Below, piece by piece: positions 17,721 through 25,024 of a stretch of 64,000 nt of DNA; within the stretch, counting starts at the first letter, position 1, and each line of letters starts with the position of its first letter. The stretch spans positions 1,116,001 to 1,180,000 of the forward strand of contig NZ_JBDLLW010000001.1 of the NCBI RefSeq assembly GCF_043789415.1, read 5' to 3'. A program made the translations under genes and the position numbers. The stretch is from Renibacterium sp043789415. GTDB lineage: Bacteria; Actinomycetota; Actinomycetes; Actinomycetales; Micrococcaceae. Below the pieces are notes generated by a model. That model saw only the letters and a program-made list of their open reading frames with translations. It searched no databases and had not been told where the DNA came from.

Positions 17721-18373
17721 GCGCGACGCTCAGCCAAGCTCGGCGGCGTCGGCTTCACCGGAGAGTCAGGTTCATCGTCGGATTCACCATCGCTTACAAC
17801 GTGCTTGAGGCGATCATCGCGGTCACCGCGGGCACACTGGCTTCCTCTGCCGCGCTAATCGGCTTCGGACTGGACTCGATCATCGAAGTGCTATCCGCTG
17901 CGGCGATCGCCTGGCAATTCAGTCGACGAGATCCGGAGCGCTGGGAGAAGCCAACGGTACGAGCGATCAGTATCGCCTTCTTCGCGCTCGCGCTGTACGT
18001 GATCATCAATGCCGCGCTCGCTCTCGGCGGCCTTCAAGAAGCTGAGCGCAGCCCGCTCGGAATAGCGATCGCTGCGCTCAGCCTGATTGTGATGCCGGCA
18101 CTCGCCTGGTTCGAATTCCGCACCGGAAAGGAACTCGGCTCCAAGAGCGTGCAAGCGGATGCCAAGCAACTCGTGCTGTGCAGCTACCTCTCCGGTACCG
18201 TACTGATCGGGCTGCTGCTGAACTCGCTCTTCGGCTGGGGCTGGGCCGACTCGGTGGCCGCACTGATCGTGGCCGCGCTGGCCGTTCGCGAAGGTATCGA
18301 AGCCTGGCGCGGAGACGTGGAATCCCCCTTCGAAGTACTGGCCGAATCCACCCCCACCGAATCACAGGTTTGA
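17717..18373 (+). CDS. Cation diffusion facilitator-type transporter
   Basis: A 218-residue membrane protein with about six helices. ALIGFGLDSIIEVLSAAAIA (~48-67) and GWGWADSVAALIVAALAVRE (~175-194) hold the paired acidic residues of CDF metal sites. The C-terminal cytoplasmic domain typical of larger CDF proteins is nearly absent, as in the short actinobacterial class found next to CmtR-like repressors. It overlaps the repressor gene by ATGA, so metal exposure should induce both. It likely exports Cd/Zn/Pb-type ions. Its last codons lie inside a paired-hairpin repeat (18353-18418). Confidence 0.8.
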   Translation: MSATLSQARRRRLHRRVRFIVGFTIAYNVLEAIIAVTAGTLASSAALIGFGLDSIIEVLSAAAIAWQFSRRDPERWEKPTVRAISIAFFALALYVIINAALALGGLQEAERSPLGIAIAALSLIVMPALAWFEFRTGKELGSKSVQADAKQLVLCSYLSGTVLIGLLLNSLFGWGWADSVAALIVAALAVREGIEAWRGDVESPFEVLAESTPTESQV

Positions 18374-18418
18374 CTGGGGAGAGCTAGCTTAGCCCAGCGA
18401 AACCCATGATTCAGTGGG
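18353..18418. repeat. Paired-hairpin intergenic repeat, copy C
   Basis: The first hairpin CCCACCGAATC...GTTTGACTGGG covers the last seven codons of the transporter gene. The linker is AGAGCTAGCTTAG and the second hairpin CCCAGCGAAAC...GATTCAGTGGG. At 66 bp it is the only copy that invades a coding end. Confidence 0.72.
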
Positions 18419-18429
18419 GATGGGTTAAA

Positions 18430-18758
18430 CAGAATAGGGGAATCCGCAGCGGCCCCCACCTCGAGCCCGCGAGAGGAAGGGGCAGCCGAACCGAAAGAAC
18501 CCTCCCACAAAAACCCCTACGGGAATAAGGGAATCCGCAGGGGCCCCCACCTCGAGCCCGCGAGAGAAAGGGACAGCCGAACCGAAAGAACCCTCCCACA
18601 AAAACCCCTACGGGAATAAGGGAATCCGCAGGGGCCCCCACCTCGAGCCCGCGAGAGAAAGGGACAGCCGAACCGAAAGAACCCTCCCACAAAAACCCCT
18701 ACGGGAATAAGGGAATCCGCAGGGGCCCCCACCTCGAGCCCGCGAGAGGAAGGGGCAG
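18430..18758. repeat. 91-bp tandem repeat (about 3.6 copies)
   Basis: GGGAATAAGGGAATCCGCAG recurs at 18521, 18612 and 18703, exactly 91 bp apart, with a diverged first copy from about 18430. The units are nearly identical over their whole length. The array fills the gap between the transporter and desaturase ends (convergent genes) and ends 11 bp before the desaturase stop. No repeat-spacer pattern exists, so it is not CRISPR. The minus strand stays open through the array in shifting frames, but I see no protein family. Confidence 0.95.
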
Positions 18759-18768
18759 CGGATTCCCG

Positions 18769-19854
18769 CTAGCGGGCGCTGCGCAGTTGCGCGGTGACCG
18801 GGCATTCGAAGGGGTCTCGCTGGCCCAGGCCGACCCGGTTCAGGTACTTCATCACGATCAAGTAGGAGCGCCCGAGCGTGGTCTCGGTATAGGTGATCTT
18901 CCGCTCGGCGCAGAAAGCCCTGACGATCGGCTGGACCTTGCGCAGATTTCGCGAGGACATGGTGGGGAAGAGGTGATGCTCGATCTGGTAATTCAAACCG
19001 CCCATTCCGGCGTCGACCCACCAGCCGCCGGAGATATTGCGACTCATCAGGGTCTGTCTGCGGAGAAAATCTATTTTGACGTCCTTGGGCACCAAGGGCA
19101 TCCCCTTGTGGTTCGGCGCAAAGGAACCGCCCATGTAGAGGCCGAAAGTCGCCAGGTGAACGCCCATGAAGGCCAGCGCGATCCAGGGCCCGCAGACCAA
19201 CCCGACGGCGAGTGGCACGCCGAGCAGCCGGACCATCAGGAAGATGATTTCCCAGCGTCGCTGCGGCACAATCTCCCGCCTGTCGAAGATCCGCTTAATG
19301 GCGTCAACGTGCAGACCCAGGCCGACCAGGGTGAGCAAGGGGAAGAAGAAATACCCTTGACGTGCCGCGAACCAGCGCGCCAGGCCGGTGCGCTTGAGTG
19401 CGTCGTCCGGATCGAAGACCACTGTGCCCGCGGCGATATCCAGGTCCACGCCGATCTTGTTCGGATTGGCGTGGTGCTTGCCGTGCTTATACATCCACCA
19501 GCCGTAGCTCAAGCCGACAAAGAGGTTGCCGACCACGCGGCCGGTCCATTCATTCGCCTTAGCGGAGGCGAAGATCTGGCGATGTGCGGCGTCGTGCGCC
19601 AGGAACCCGGCCTGCGCGCAGAAGAAACTGAAGACGACAGCTGTCAATAACTGCCACCATGACTCGCCAAAGGACCATAACATCACTCCTGTTGCTGCAA
19701 AGCCCAGCCCCAGCCGAATCATCCGGCCGATGTACCAGGCGATATCTCGCTCCATCAGCCCCGCGGCACGGACCTGATCTGCAAGCTCGATAAACTCGGT
19801 CGCTTGCCGATTCCGGTGGGGACGTGAATCCCGGTCTAACGCTGCCGTGGACAT
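18769..19854 (-). CDS. Membrane fatty acid (acyl-CoA) desaturase
   Basis: A 361-residue integral membrane di-iron desaturase. The three His boxes are visible: HDAAHR (~88-93), HGKHHAN (~125-131) and QIEHHLFP (~292-299). Two pairs of membrane helices lie around 50-90 and 195-245. The HX3-4H, HX2-3HH and QXXHH pattern is that of the DesA3/delta-6-like acyl-CoA group. It introduces a double bond into membrane fatty acids and is likely important for cold adaptation. It is a single gene. The upstream region contains an imperfect AAGCCTTCC/GGAGGCTT repeat just before the start. Confidence 0.88.
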   Translation of the reverse strand: MSTAALDRDSRPHRNRQATEFIELADQVRAAGLMERDIAWYIGRMIRLGLGFAATGVMLWSFGESWWQLLTAVVFSFFCAQAGFLAHDAAHRQIFASAKANEWTGRVVGNLFVGLSYGWWMYKHGKHHANPNKIGVDLDIAAGTVVFDPDDALKRTGLARWFAARQGYFFFPLLTLVGLGLHVDAIKRIFDRREIVPQRRWEIIFLMVRLLGVPLAVGLVCGPWIALAFMGVHLATFGLYMGGSFAPNHKGMPLVPKDVKIDFLRRQTLMSRNISGGWWVDAGMGGLNYQIEHHLFPTMSSRNLRKVQPIVRAFCAERKITYTETTLGRSYLIVMKYLNRVGLGQRDPFECPVTAQLRSAR

Positions 19855-19980
19855 GAATTGAAGCCTTCCGCTTTATGTGTGGAGGCTTTCAAGCTAACCG
19901 GCTGGTTTGAGGGGATGCATCCCCCGTGGGAACCGTTCCACCCCCTACCGGGGTAGGGTGCGGTGATTCCACCGCTGCGC

Positions 19981-20044
19981 TGGCCCAACGGGGTCATGGC
20001 TCAACGAGGTCGTGGCTCAACGAGGTCGTGGCTCAACGAGGTCG
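19981..20044. repeat. 16-bp tandem repeat, four units
   Basis: One diverged unit (TGGCCCAACGGGGTCA) is followed by three exact TGGCTCAACGAGGTCG units, 300-370 bp upstream of the RiPP precursor gene. Confidence 0.95.
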
Positions 20045-20250
20045 TGGAAATAGCTCCGATACCCATGGTGCGGCTCCCCGGCGTCTACCACCGCGGCGGC
20101 CAAAGCAGTCAGACCTGGATCCACTATTACTGCATCAAATCTAGAAATATCGCCGATTCCTTCCGGGATTCAGCGGAACCCTGAAATATCGCCGATGAGC
20201 TCGCTGAACCAGCGAACTCATTCCCTTATCCACATTTCGTATATCACCGA

Positions 20251-20322
20251 TTGACACTCCGTCGGTTACCTATTTACGCTCAACCCAAGTCTTCAGCAGC
20301 GAAGACTTCCGGCAGCCGCCGG
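20251..20322 (+). promoter_or_regulatory. Candidate promoter and double-hairpin leader of the RiPP operon
   Basis: TTGACA at 20251-20256 is a perfect -35 hexamer. TATTTA at 20271 is 14 bp away, short for a -10, so spacing is a doubt. Downstream, AAGTCTTC/GAAGACTT (20287-20308) and CCGGC/GCCGG (20309-20322) form two adjacent hairpins in the presumed leader. Confidence 0.4.
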
Positions 20323-20348
20323 AACACCCGATGTAGATAAGGAGCACC

Positions 20349-20537
20349 ATGAATAACTCGCTCGCAATGCCAGAAGTAATGGAAACTCAGCCCGGCAAGA
20401 TCATGCCTGAGGCGCTGATCGAGCTCGACTTCCAGCTCAGCGGCCCCGCAGTCACCCCGGCGACCATGGGTGACGGCGACACCACCATCACGCTGTCCTC
20501 TTCCTGCACCGCCTGGCAGAAGCCACTGAAGCCGTAG
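20349..20537 (+). CDS. Azole-forming RiPP (TOMM/LAP) precursor peptide
   Basis: A 62-residue peptide preceded by AAGGAG at good spacing and followed after two bases by its modification genes. The acidic/hydrophobic N-terminal ~44 residues (with ALIELDFQLSG) look like a leader. The C-terminal TTITLSSSCTAWQKPLKP holds four Thr, three Ser and one Cys that a YcaO cyclodehydratase could convert to azolines/azoles. The TTIxxSSSxT stretch resembles the CTTIISSSSTF part of the plantazolicin core, a suggestive but short similarity. There is no tandem core repeat and no Gly-Gly cleavage site. The product is predicted, not known. Confidence 0.8.
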   Translation: MNNSLAMPEVMETQPGKIMPEALIELDFQLSGPAVTPATMGDGDTTITLSSSCTAWQKPLKP

Positions 20538-20539
20538 CC

Positions 20540-21415
20540 ATGAGCACCACCACCTATCTGCTCACCGAGGGAACTCAGCTATCAGATTTCGAAGACTCCT
20601 TCGTGCTGGTGTGCGGAAGCTCGATCGTGCGGTTCCGCGAGAATCAGGAGTTTGCAAAGCTGCTCTTCGGCTTCCTGCGCCAGCACCGCACGGCCGAGGA
20701 GGTGGCCTTGGGTGTTCCGGGTCTGAAAGATCCGGAACACCTGCTGGGTGCTCTGACCGCGGCTGGAGTGGTCCGGCGCTCCTCGGGTCTTTTGGGAGAA
20801 ATTGACGGTTTGAAAGAGTTAGCAGGGGCCCCGCAGCGACTGTGCTTCGATACTCCGGAAAGCCAGGAAGCTCAGGTGAGGGCAGCGGCCGCGAATTTCC
20901 CGGAGGTGATCCGGCTGAGTACCGCCGACGCGCGGAGGCTGAGCCCGGTAATCCTGGTCAGGAGCACAGTTCCGGAGATGATTCGCGAGTGCCGGGAGCT
21001 CTTCGATTCGGGAACCTGCTTCGTGCCAGTGGTTCCTTCCGACGGCGAGAAAATCATCATCGGGCCCGCCGTCGTCCCGGGCCTCACCGCTTGTTTCGAA
21101 TGTCTGATCGCCCGAAAGGCCGCGCTCACCGACTGGCCAGATGAATATCTGCGTTTTCACAGCAGCAGTTCCGCGGGAGAATTCAACCCGGCCGACCTCG
21201 CCCTGGGCCTCAACCTGGCGGTGCGCCTGGCCCTTGGAGCTTTTTACCAGCAACGCGGTGAGCTCATTGGGGCGTGCACGATTTTCGATCCCGCGTCCCT
21301 CACCACCTACAGCTCAAGAGTTTGGAGTGTTCCGCGTTGCCCGACATGTTCAAAATACGGGAAGTTGTCGACCAGCTATCCATGGCTCAGCCCAATCCAC
21401 TCCGCAGCGGGCTGA
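20540..21415 (+). CDS. E1-like/ThiF-type TOMM leader-binding protein
   Basis: A 291-residue member of the E1-like (ocin-ThiF-type) partner proteins of YcaO cyclodehydratases. These bind the leader peptide through an N-terminal winged-helix RRE and present the core to YcaO. Visible are a helix-rich N-terminus (~20-75) and a C-terminal Zn site made of CFECL (~194) and PRCPTC (~272), as in E1-like folds. No ATP-binding GxGxxG Rossmann motif of true E1 enzymes is evident, consistent with a scaffold role. It is second in the operon, and the following YcaO frame overlaps its 3' end by about 70 bases. Confidence 0.8.
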   Translation: MSTTTYLLTEGTQLSDFEDSFVLVCGSSIVRFRENQEFAKLLFGFLRQHRTAEEVALGVPGLKDPEHLLGALTAAGVVRRSSGLLGEIDGLKELAGAPQRLCFDTPESQEAQVRAAAANFPEVIRLSTADARRLSPVILVRSTVPEMIRECRELFDSGTCFVPVVPSDGEKIIIGPAVVPGLTACFECLIARKAALTDWPDEYLRFHSSSSAGEFNPADLALGLNLAVRLALGAFYQQRGELIGACTIFDPASLTTYSSRVWSVPRCPTCSKYGKLSTSYPWLSPIHSAAG

Positions 21416-22584
21416 TCGGGCCCGACGTCGGCCTGGTTCCCGCGGTCCAGGCGGTCAGGGTCCGCCCCGGTGCGATCAATGCACCGGCCTTGGTGATTCA
21501 TCAACCGCACCTACCGAGCTTCATGAGGATCCGCTTACCGGATCAGTCATCGACCGGTTTCGGCCTGGGTTCCGCCAAGCTCTTCGGCTCCGCCACCGGA
21601 GAGTTCATCGAAAGGTACTCAGCCGGGGTGGCCCCCGAATACCACGACGATCCGCCGAGCTCAGCGCGCATCCCGGCCCGAGAATTCAGGCAATTCAGCG
21701 AAGCCCAATACGCATCGCCGGACTTCCCCTATGTTCACCCCGATTCCCTGGAAGAACTGCGCTATGTCACCGCCTACCGCAGCACTGATAACTCCGCGGT
21801 CGCGGTGCCCGCAGACCTGGTCTATCTCAGCCCGAGTGGCGAGATCCCCTGGTGCACCATCACCTCAAGCGGCTTGGCCTCGGGGCGGAACTATGGCATG
21901 GCGGCTCGAGCCGCCGTCTTCGAACTCATTGAACGAGATGCCTTCATGCGCTCCTGGTACCAGGAAATCCAGGGTGAATGCCTGGAGATCCCGGAGAACA
22001 TCCCACAGCATTTCTCCCCAGAACTCAGAGGCATCTGCCGGCAGCTCACGATCCTCGGAGTGAAAGTCACCCTGGTGCGGTTGAGCGGCGTCGGGGGCAC
22101 CCCGGTAGTGCTCTCCTGCGCGCGTTCTGCCGAAGTGGGCCTGGCCGTAGGATGCTCTGCCAAGGCCAGTATCAAGGAGGCCATGGTGGCGGCCTTCATT
22201 GAATCGGTGCATACCCATAATTGGGCACGCCAGATCCCGCAACGCCCGCTCCCGGCCAGTTCGGTGCAGACCCTGGAAGAGCACATCGGCTTCCACGCCC
22301 AACTGGTCAATCGCGAATTCAACCTGTTCCTGGACTCCGGCCCCAGGGTGAGTGAATCAGAGTTCGTTCGCAATGGCGAAATGGGCCTGCCCGAGGCCTT
22401 GGCCGCTGCTGAGCGGGCCGGCTGGGAGATCTTCCTGGCTGATCTGCGCTCTTCCGACGTCGCCGCCAATGGCTGGCATGTGATTCGGGCACTGAGCCCT
22501 CAAGCAGCCACCCTCGATGTCAATCAGCCACACCTCGGTCAGCACCCTGCTGCCCGGCATCATCATCCCCACCCCTTTCCCTGA
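21346..22584 (+). CDS. YcaO cyclodehydratase (azoline-forming)
   Basis: An ATP-dependent YcaO enzyme of about 412 residues that cyclises Cys/Ser/Thr of the precursor. The YcaO metal/ATP-binding Glu motifs are seen in GSATGEFIERYSAG (~83-96) and AVFELIERDAFMRSWY (~190-205). A further helix with SIKEAMVAAFIES follows. The C-terminus ends PHPFP, the proline-rich terminus typical of azoline-forming YcaO proteins. The start is uncertain: ATG 21346 (MFKIREVV) or ATG 21382 (MAQPNP), neither with a clear ribosome-binding site, so coupling to the overlapping upstream gene is likely. The frame is open to 21274. Confidence 0.88.
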   Translation: MFKIREVVDQLSMAQPNPLRSGLIGPDVGLVPAVQAVRVRPGAINAPALVIHQPHLPSFMRIRLPDQSSTGFGLGSAKLFGSATGEFIERYSAGVAPEYHDDPPSSARIPAREFRQFSEAQYASPDFPYVHPDSLEELRYVTAYRSTDNSAVAVPADLVYLSPSGEIPWCTITSSGLASGRNYGMAARAAVFELIERDAFMRSWYQEIQGECLEIPENIPQHFSPELRGICRQLTILGVKVTLVRLSGVGGTPVVLSCARSAEVGLAVGCSAKASIKEAMVAAFIESVHTHNWARQIPQRPLPASSVQTLEEHIGFHAQLVNREFNLFLDSGPRVSESEFVRNGEMGLPEALAAAERAGWEIFLADLRSSDVAANGWHVIRALSPQAATLDVNQPHLGQHPAARHHHPHPFP

Positions 22585-22608
22585 AACTTCTCTGAAAGTA
22601 GGAAAAGC

Positions 22609-23412
22609 ATGAGCGCGTCATCGGAAAAGATCCTGCCCTGGATGTCTTTAGACGATCCGGCTGAGAACTTTCATCTGGCCTCGAAGCTGTACCGCTGGAT
22701 CAGTGATTCGTCCTCGGCGATGTACGCCCACGATTTGATCAACGATCCTGAAGCGCTGGCGAGTTTCGGCGTTCCCAGCGCCAATTATCCGGGCATTGAA
22801 CGGTATGCTCTGGGCAGCTCGCGGTGGGGGTCGAGGGTCTCCGAGGTGCTGCGTAACCGACATTCCGCGCCGTCGTTCTCCGATGCACCGGTGAGCTTCC
22901 AGGACTTCAGCACCGTGCTGCGGGAATCGGCGTGCGTCACCACGAGCTACGGTCGCGGTGCGCCCTCGGCTGGAGGTCTCTACCCGATTGACTGCTACCT
23001 CTGCGTCAATAACGTGCAGGGGCTGCCGAAAGGTTTCTATGCTCTGGCCCCCGCCACGGCGGAGGTTCACCGCTTACCGCTCGAACAGGATCCCCGAAAG
23101 TTCCTCCAGGAATCCCTGGTCTTCCAGAATCTCGCCGAGCATTCCGCCTTCCATGTGTTCTTCATCGCCTCGATGCCGCGGTTGCGTGTCAAGTACGGGC
23201 AGCGTTCGTATCGTTTCGCCCTGATTGAGACCGGTCATCTGGCTCAGGCCATGATCATGTGCGCCCAGGAAAGCGGGCTGGCCAGTTGCGCGGTGGGTGG
23301 TTTCATCGATCAGAAGATCGATGATCTGCTCTGCTTGGACGGCGTCGAACAGTCCGTGCTCTACAGCGTTGCTTTCGGCCAGCCGGACTTTCCCGGAAGG
23401 ACTGCCGCATGA
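22609..23412 (+). CDS. SagB-type azoline dehydrogenase
   Basis: A 267-residue FMN-dependent nitroreductase-fold enzyme that oxidises azolines to azoles in TOMM pathways. The SagB signature regions are present: RNRHSAPSFSDAPVSFQDFS (~83-102), the PSAGGLYPIDCYLCVNN segment (~120-136), and the C-terminal LIETGHLAQAMIMCAQESGL with CAVGGFID. It starts at ATG 22609 with AGGAAAAGC upstream and ends in an ATGA overlap with the ABC ATPase. Its presence implies that at least some rings in the product are aromatic thiazoles or oxazoles. Confidence 0.88.
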   Translation: MSASSEKILPWMSLDDPAENFHLASKLYRWISDSSSAMYAHDLINDPEALASFGVPSANYPGIERYALGSSRWGSRVSEVLRNRHSAPSFSDAPVSFQDFSTVLRESACVTTSYGRGAPSAGGLYPIDCYLCVNNVQGLPKGFYALAPATAEVHRLPLEQDPRKFLQESLVFQNLAEHSAFHVFFIASMPRLRVKYGQRSYRFALIETGHLAQAMIMCAQESGLASCAVGGFIDQKIDDLLCLDGVEQSVLYSVAFGQPDFPGRTAA

Positions 23413-24293
23413 GCGAAGCAATCGTTTCCTGGCAGCGGGTCACCAAACGCTATCCCCGCAAAACCGCGCTCCAGGATTTTTCCCTCGACCTCGGCGCCGG
23501 GGTGCACTGCCTGCTGGGCGCGAACGGGGCGGGTAAGTCGACGGCCTTGAATATTCTGTGCGGCGTCCGCACCGCCAGTTCCGGTGAGGTCACCGTGCTC
23601 GGCCAGCGAGTTCGGCGCGGCGGGCCGCAGGCCAGCTTACTGGGCTGCGTGCCCCAGGCGCTGTCCTTCCCACCTACCCTCACGGTGGCTGAAGTGCTGA
23701 GGTTCATCGCCATTCATTACCCAGAACCTCTGGATTTTTCCGTGGTCGAGGAAAAGCTGCAACTGCGCGGAATCCGGAAGACCCAGTGCGGCAGCCTCTC
23801 CGGCGGTCAGTTGCGCCGCTTAGGCATCGCGGCAGCCCTGATGTCGAACGCTCCGGTGCTGGTTCTCGATGAACCACTGGCTGGGCTGGATATCGATGGC
23901 CGCGCCCAGGTGCGCGCTTTACTGCTGGACCTCAAACAGCAGGGCCGTTGCGTCATTATGGCTTCCCACGATTACGGCGAGATCGAAGCCACTGCGGATA
24001 CCGTCACGCTGATCAAGGACGGCAGTGCTCTGCTCAGCGATAGCACGGAGGCTATTCGCAGCACCTTGAACACCCACTATCTCAGCTTCTTCAGCGCGGA
24101 CGGCCCTCCATCAGGGCTGAAGAACTTCGGTACGCTGCAGCCACTCGGTCACGGAAGGTACCGGCTCGTGACGCCGCAGCCGGATCGCGCCGGGCGACTG
24201 ATCGTCGAGACGATCGCTGACCCGCAATTGCAAATCGTGAAGGCCTCACTCGAGGACGCCGTGAGCGTTCTGCTGAACGGAGAGCAGAAGTGA
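23409..24293 (+). CDS. ABC transporter ATP-binding protein of the RiPP cluster
   Basis: A 294-residue ATPase with Walker A GANGAGKS (~39), signature LSGGQLRRLGIAAAL (~129), Walker B VLVLDEPLAGLD (~151) and the switch His in IMASHDYGE. About 80 extra C-terminal residues follow, as in ABC-2 exporter ATPases. It overlaps SagB and the permease gene by ATGA on both sides. It is predicted to power export of, or self-protection against, the azole peptide. Confidence 0.88.
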   Translation: MSEAIVSWQRVTKRYPRKTALQDFSLDLGAGVHCLLGANGAGKSTALNILCGVRTASSGEVTVLGQRVRRGGPQASLLGCVPQALSFPPTLTVAEVLRFIAIHYPEPLDFSVVEEKLQLRGIRKTQCGSLSGGQLRRLGIAAALMSNAPVLVLDEPLAGLDIDGRAQVRALLLDLKQQGRCVIMASHDYGEIEATADTVTLIKDGSALLSDSTEAIRSTLNTHYLSFFSADGPPSGLKNFGTLQPLGHGRYRLVTPQPDRAGRLIVETIADPQLQIVKASLEDAVSVLLNGEQK

Positions 24294-25009
24294 AATACCT
24301 TTTCGAGTACATTCGGATCCAGTTCCTGGAACTGTTCCGGTTGCCCGCTTTCTTCTTACCGCTGGCTGCGTTGCCGGCTCTGTTCTACCTGATGGCCGGT
24401 TCGCACAGCGATCTACCCCCGGCTCAGGCGCTTTTCAACTATTTGGCTTTCGCCATGCTGGGCACCGTGATGTTCCAATTCGGAGTGGGCATTGCGGCCA
24501 ACCGGAATGAGCCCTGGAACCTCTATCTATTGACTCTTTCGGCCAGTTCGCGGCTGCGCATTCTGGCGCAATTGCTCACGGCCTTGATCTTCTCCGTGGT
24601 CTTCGCCCTGCCCTTGCTGCTCATCGGCTTGATCAATGGGGCGCTGTTCTCCGCGAGTGCTGGCGAGCTTGGCTTCGGTGGTTTAGCCCTGCTGCTCGGC
24701 GGCATCGTCCATGGCTGCCTGGGCTTGGCTCTAGGGTATTGGCTACCGGTCAAGGGAGCTGTGCCGATCACCAATCTGATCTATTTCCCCTTGTCCTTCG
24801 TGGGCGGGCTCTTCGGCCCTGTGCACCTCGGACCTCTGCAATTTCTGCATACTTTCAGTCCGACAGGAGCCTGGACGGACCTGATTGGGACGGCGTTGAC
24901 GGGTTCGCTAAATATTGCAGCGATGATCATCCTGGGCTGCTATTTCCTGATCTGCGGAACGGTCGCCGTGCTCGGTTATCGCAGAGTCGAGCAAACCGAA
25001 TACCACTGA
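24290..25009 (+). CDS. ABC-2 type permease of the RiPP cluster
   Basis: A 239-residue protein with six hydrophobic segments, typical of ABC-2 permeases (NatB/drug-export type). It starts inside the ATPase gene's end (ATGA) and ends the operon; murB lies convergent 16 bp further. No protease or methyltransferase gene follows, so leader removal must use an enzyme encoded elsewhere or unrelated to the cluster. Confidence 0.82.
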   Translation: MKYLFEYIRIQFLELFRLPAFFLPLAALPALFYLMAGSHSDLPPAQALFNYLAFAMLGTVMFQFGVGIAANRNEPWNLYLLTLSASSRLRILAQLLTALIFSVVFALPLLLIGLINGALFSASAGELGFGGLALLLGGIVHGCLGLALGYWLPVKGAVPITNLIYFPLSFVGGLFGPVHLGPLQFLHTFSPTGAWTDLIGTALTGSLNIAAMIILGCYFLICGTVAVLGYRRVEQTEYH

Positions 25010-25024
25010 ATTCCTCAACCGGGG

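Larger units (their letters stand above)
19855..20348. other. 494-bp gap between desaturase and RiPP cluster
   Basis: Divergent promoter region. It holds a 16-bp tandem repeat (19981-20044), a candidate promoter and two adjacent leader hairpins (20251-20322), and the ribosome-binding site AAGGAG just before the precursor gene. The short plus-strand frames at 19926-20184 run through the tandem repeat and show no family features. Confidence 0.65.

Noticed and set aside
18430..18758. Possible CRISPR array
   Set aside because: Units are contiguous 91-bp tandem copies with no unique spacers and no cas genes nearby.
18411..19021. Overlapping minus-strand frames encoding Arg/Gly/Phe-rich peptide repeats
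   Set aside because: They are translations of the 91-bp DNA repeat in changing frames and of an off-frame of the desaturase; no start/RBS logic or family.
20540..24293. Thiopeptide or lanthipeptide cluster
   Set aside because: No LanB-type dehydratase, LanM/LanC or cycloaddition enzyme is present; only azole-forming enzymes are seen.
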